NCBI RefSeq assembly: GCF_036240795.1
Contig: NZ_CP108454.1
Span: forward strand, 5,022,001-5,086,000
Reading direction: 5' to 3'
From: Streptomyces sp. NBC_01268
Lineage (GTDB): Bacteria; Actinomycetota; Actinomycetes; Streptomycetales; Streptomycetaceae
DNA length: 64,000 bases
The notes beneath the pieces are model-generated. The model was not told the DNA's origin. It searched no databases and saw only the letters and a list, made by a program, of their open reading frames with translations. This document shows positions 62,030-64,000 of the stretch, piece after piece (position 1 is the stretch's first letter; each line of letters opens with the position of its first letter). The position numbers and the translations under genes were made by a program.

Positions 62030-62707
62030 ATGGCCGCCGCCCGCAACTTCGGCCGTCTCACCGTCACGACCCCCGACCTGGACGAGCCGGGTCTCTACCT
62101 GTCCCACGTCGAGACCTTGGAGAGCCCGCGCGGAACCCTTCAGGACTTCACGTACGGCGGCGCGGATCTGCGTGCGCTGGACATCGCCGACCTGCGGCTC
62201 GTCACCGGCCGCATCGGCGGCGTACGGGCGCGGCGGACTTCCTTCGAGGCGCTGAACCTGCACGACGTGGAGATCATCGGCAGCGATCTGGGCGCGGTCC
62301 GCTGGAGCGAGAGCAAGCTGTCGCGTGTCCTCGTGCGCGACTGCAAGTTCCTCGGAGCCTCGCTGGGCGACCTGGCCCTGGACGACGTGCTGTTCGAGCG
62401 GTGCAGATTCGACTACGCCACCTTCGACAGGGTCCGTGTCACCGGCCCCGTCGTCTTCCAGGAATGCGTCCTCACCGAGGCCGTCTTCACCGACTGCGAC
62501 CTGTCCGGCGTCGCATTCTCCGAGTGCACGCTCCGGCTCACCGCATTCGGTGCCGGTCGATACCGGGAAACCGACCTGCGGGGCAACGATCTCTCAGCCG
62601 TACGCGGAGTGGCGTACCTCGCGAAGGTACGGATCGGGCCGAGTCAGCAGAGCGACCTCGCCCAGGCCCTCGTGAACGAGCTCGGCATCACCGTCGGGGA
62701 CGACTGA
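62030..62707 (+). CDS. Pentapeptide-repeat protein
   Basis: 225 residues with a right-handed quadrilateral beta-helix signature: repeated A(D/N)LxX-like units, degenerate at first (GGADLRALDIADLRL) and clearer later (KFLGASLGDLALDDVLFERC, DCDLSGVAFSECTLRL), capped by a C-terminal helix. Qnr, McbG and MfpA of this fold protect DNA gyrase by mimicking DNA, and such genes sit in some peptide-antibiotic clusters as self-resistance. Equally it could be a non-enzymatic scaffold. Start ATG has GAGAGGAGCGTC upstream, 70 bases after the precursor stop. Confidence 0.8.
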   Translation: MAAARNFGRLTVTTPDLDEPGLYLSHVETLESPRGTLQDFTYGGADLRALDIADLRLVTGRIGGVRARRTSFEALNLHDVEIIGSDLGAVRWSESKLSRVLVRDCKFLGASLGDLALDDVLFERCRFDYATFDRVRVTGPVVFQECVLTEAVFTDCDLSGVAFSECTLRLTAFGAGRYRETDLRGNDLSAVRGVAYLAKVRIGPSQQSDLAQALVNELGITVGDD

Positions 62708-62724
62708 CCAGGAGGGGACGGACC

Positions 62725-63111
62725 GTGCCTCTGCACGTGGCGGTCGAGGACTTTCGCGCCCTGCGCGCGCGGTGCGAACACAGCACGATCCGGAATGCCA
62801 AGGGCGGGACGCGTTACGAGGACGGGGCCGTGGTTCCGGTGGGGGCCTGGCGGCCGATCACGGAGGCGCAGGCCCGCGCGCTGGCCGCCCCTCCGGGCAC
62901 GTCACCCGACGTGACCGTGGAAATCGTGCGACCTCCTGGGCTTGAACAGCCCGGCTTCGAGCTCGACACCCTGACCGCCGGGCTGGGCGACGAAGACGCT
63001 CACTACCTGGGGCAGGCGCTTGCCGCGCCTGGCATGCCCACAACGACCGTCAACCCGAACGGGGGCCGTCTGCTGGGCCTTCACCTCGACAACTGGGACA
63101 AGTTGATCTAG
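62725..63111 (+). CDS. Unknown protein of the RiPP operon
   Basis: 128 residues. GTG start with AGGAGGGG 7 bases upstream, 17 bases after the pentapeptide gene. The N-terminal half (LHVAVEDFRALRARCEHSTI, RYEDGAVVPVGAWRPITEAQ) is alpha/beta and the C-terminus ends LLGLHLDNWDKLI. I recognise no domain and see no signal or membrane helix. Co-transcription with the maturase and precursor suggests a tailoring or binding role. Confidence 0.65.
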   Translation: MPLHVAVEDFRALRARCEHSTIRNAKGGTRYEDGAVVPVGAWRPITEAQARALAAPPGTSPDVTVEIVRPPGLEQPGFELDTLTAGLGDEDAHYLGQALAAPGMPTTTVNPNGGRLLGLHLDNWDKLI

Positions 63112-63135
63112 AGCGGAAGGGGCAGGGGCGGCGCC

Positions 63136-63449
63136 GTGTCGCACTCAACCTCGGGCCCGGCGCTCGCTACGTCGTCCTTGCGGAGCTGGATGCTCAGGAA
63201 GCCTGCCGGGGCGTCCATCCCCGGGACTTCGCCGCGCGCCATCCTCATACCGACGACTGCCGCGCCTATGTCGCGGCCGCGCGGCGCCCCGTCCAGTGCT
63301 TCCGTATCCGGATCGACCCGGGCGAGGGCTACGTCGCTCCCACCGAGTACCTGCTTCACGACGGCTCCACCGAGGGGCAGTCCCTTCCGTCGGCCATCGC
63401 CTTCTGGCTGGGGCGCTGGCCGTCGGGGGCGCTGCTCTCGCTTCTCTGA
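63136..63449 (+). pseudogene. Broken small gene: start lost by a one-base frameshift
   Basis: GTG 63136 has AGGGG 7 bases upstream, 24 bases after the previous gene. However, the protein-like frame is one base off: from 63138 to the TGA at 63447-63449 it reads ALNLGPGARYVVLAELDAQE ... HPRDFAARHPHTDDCRAYVA ... YVAPTEYLLHDGSTEGQSLP, about 103 residues with normal high-GC third positions. That frame has no ATG, GTG or TTG anywhere from 63000 on. A single missing base just after the GTG would restore one intact gene. Either a recent frameshift or a sequence error. The product looks like a small beta-rich protein of unknown function. Confidence 0.65.
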
Positions 63450-63533
63450 AGTCCGTGGCGCGAGTCGAACAGGCGAGGGGGGCGCGGAGAACCACGCGGC
63501 CGGGCTCGCCGTGATCAAGTGCTTCGAGGGTGA

Positions 63534-64000
<467 letters not shown>

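Overview
The window is high-GC actinobacterial DNA that reads as the core chromosome of a Streptomyces species. The evidence is the near-exclusive G/C third codon positions, frequent GTG/TTG starts, many NlpC/P60, PspC and membrane proteins, and a run of housekeeping genes familiar from the Streptomyces chromosome (guaA, pcrA, icmB, sucCD, purNH, folD, mdh, rocD, glyA, trpS). No rRNA, tRNA, CRISPR array, transposase or integrase was recognised.

Layout. 1-8.5 kb: the 3' part of a Ser/Thr kinase, a succinate-semialdehyde dehydrogenase with a GMC/cholesterol-oxidase-like flavoprotein, a chorismate mutase preceded by an aromatic leader peptide and attenuator, guaA, and a class II aldolase. 8.6-17.3 kb: envelope genes, including a divergent pair of PspC proteins (one is the sensor kinase of a two-component system) and two paralogous NlpC/P60 hydrolases. 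17.6-23.4 kb: pcrA, an M23 peptidase, a lipase whose ribosome binding site can be hidden in a hairpin, and icmB. 23.5-31.4 kb: a five-gene divergent module (DUF5691, SWIM, MoxR AAA, DUF5682, VWA). 31.8-34 kb: sucCD. 34-45.7 kb: an HTH/sigma-like membrane protein, several membrane proteins, purN-purH, folD and mdh.

45.9-48.9 kb holds a compact three-gene operon. A large membrane protein ends in, and its small partner begins with, the same short beta-motif (NVTIGDxNTV), which resembles the RHIM core of signalling amyloids. The third gene carries an extracellular domain related to that of the kinase at the left edge. 48.9-54.8 kb holds a MocR-controlled CMD/PEP-mutase pair, an exporter-like gene, a YgiB/YgiC-like pair and a polysaccharide deacetylase. 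55-57.8 kb holds rocD and, divergently, glyA, which is preceded by a ZTP (pfl) riboswitch.

Between glyA and trpS (57.9-63.5 kb) lies an accessory RiPP locus. It has a glycosyltransferase and a TPR regulator on one strand. On the other strand are a small unknown protein, a radical SAM/SPASM maturase with an in-frame TTA codon, a 58-residue precursor with two FDNRPTWD repeats (predicted multiple three-residue cyclophanes), a pentapeptide-repeat protein, an unknown protein, and a broken gene that has lost its start by a one-base frameshift. This and the RHIM-like operon are the least conventional parts of the window.
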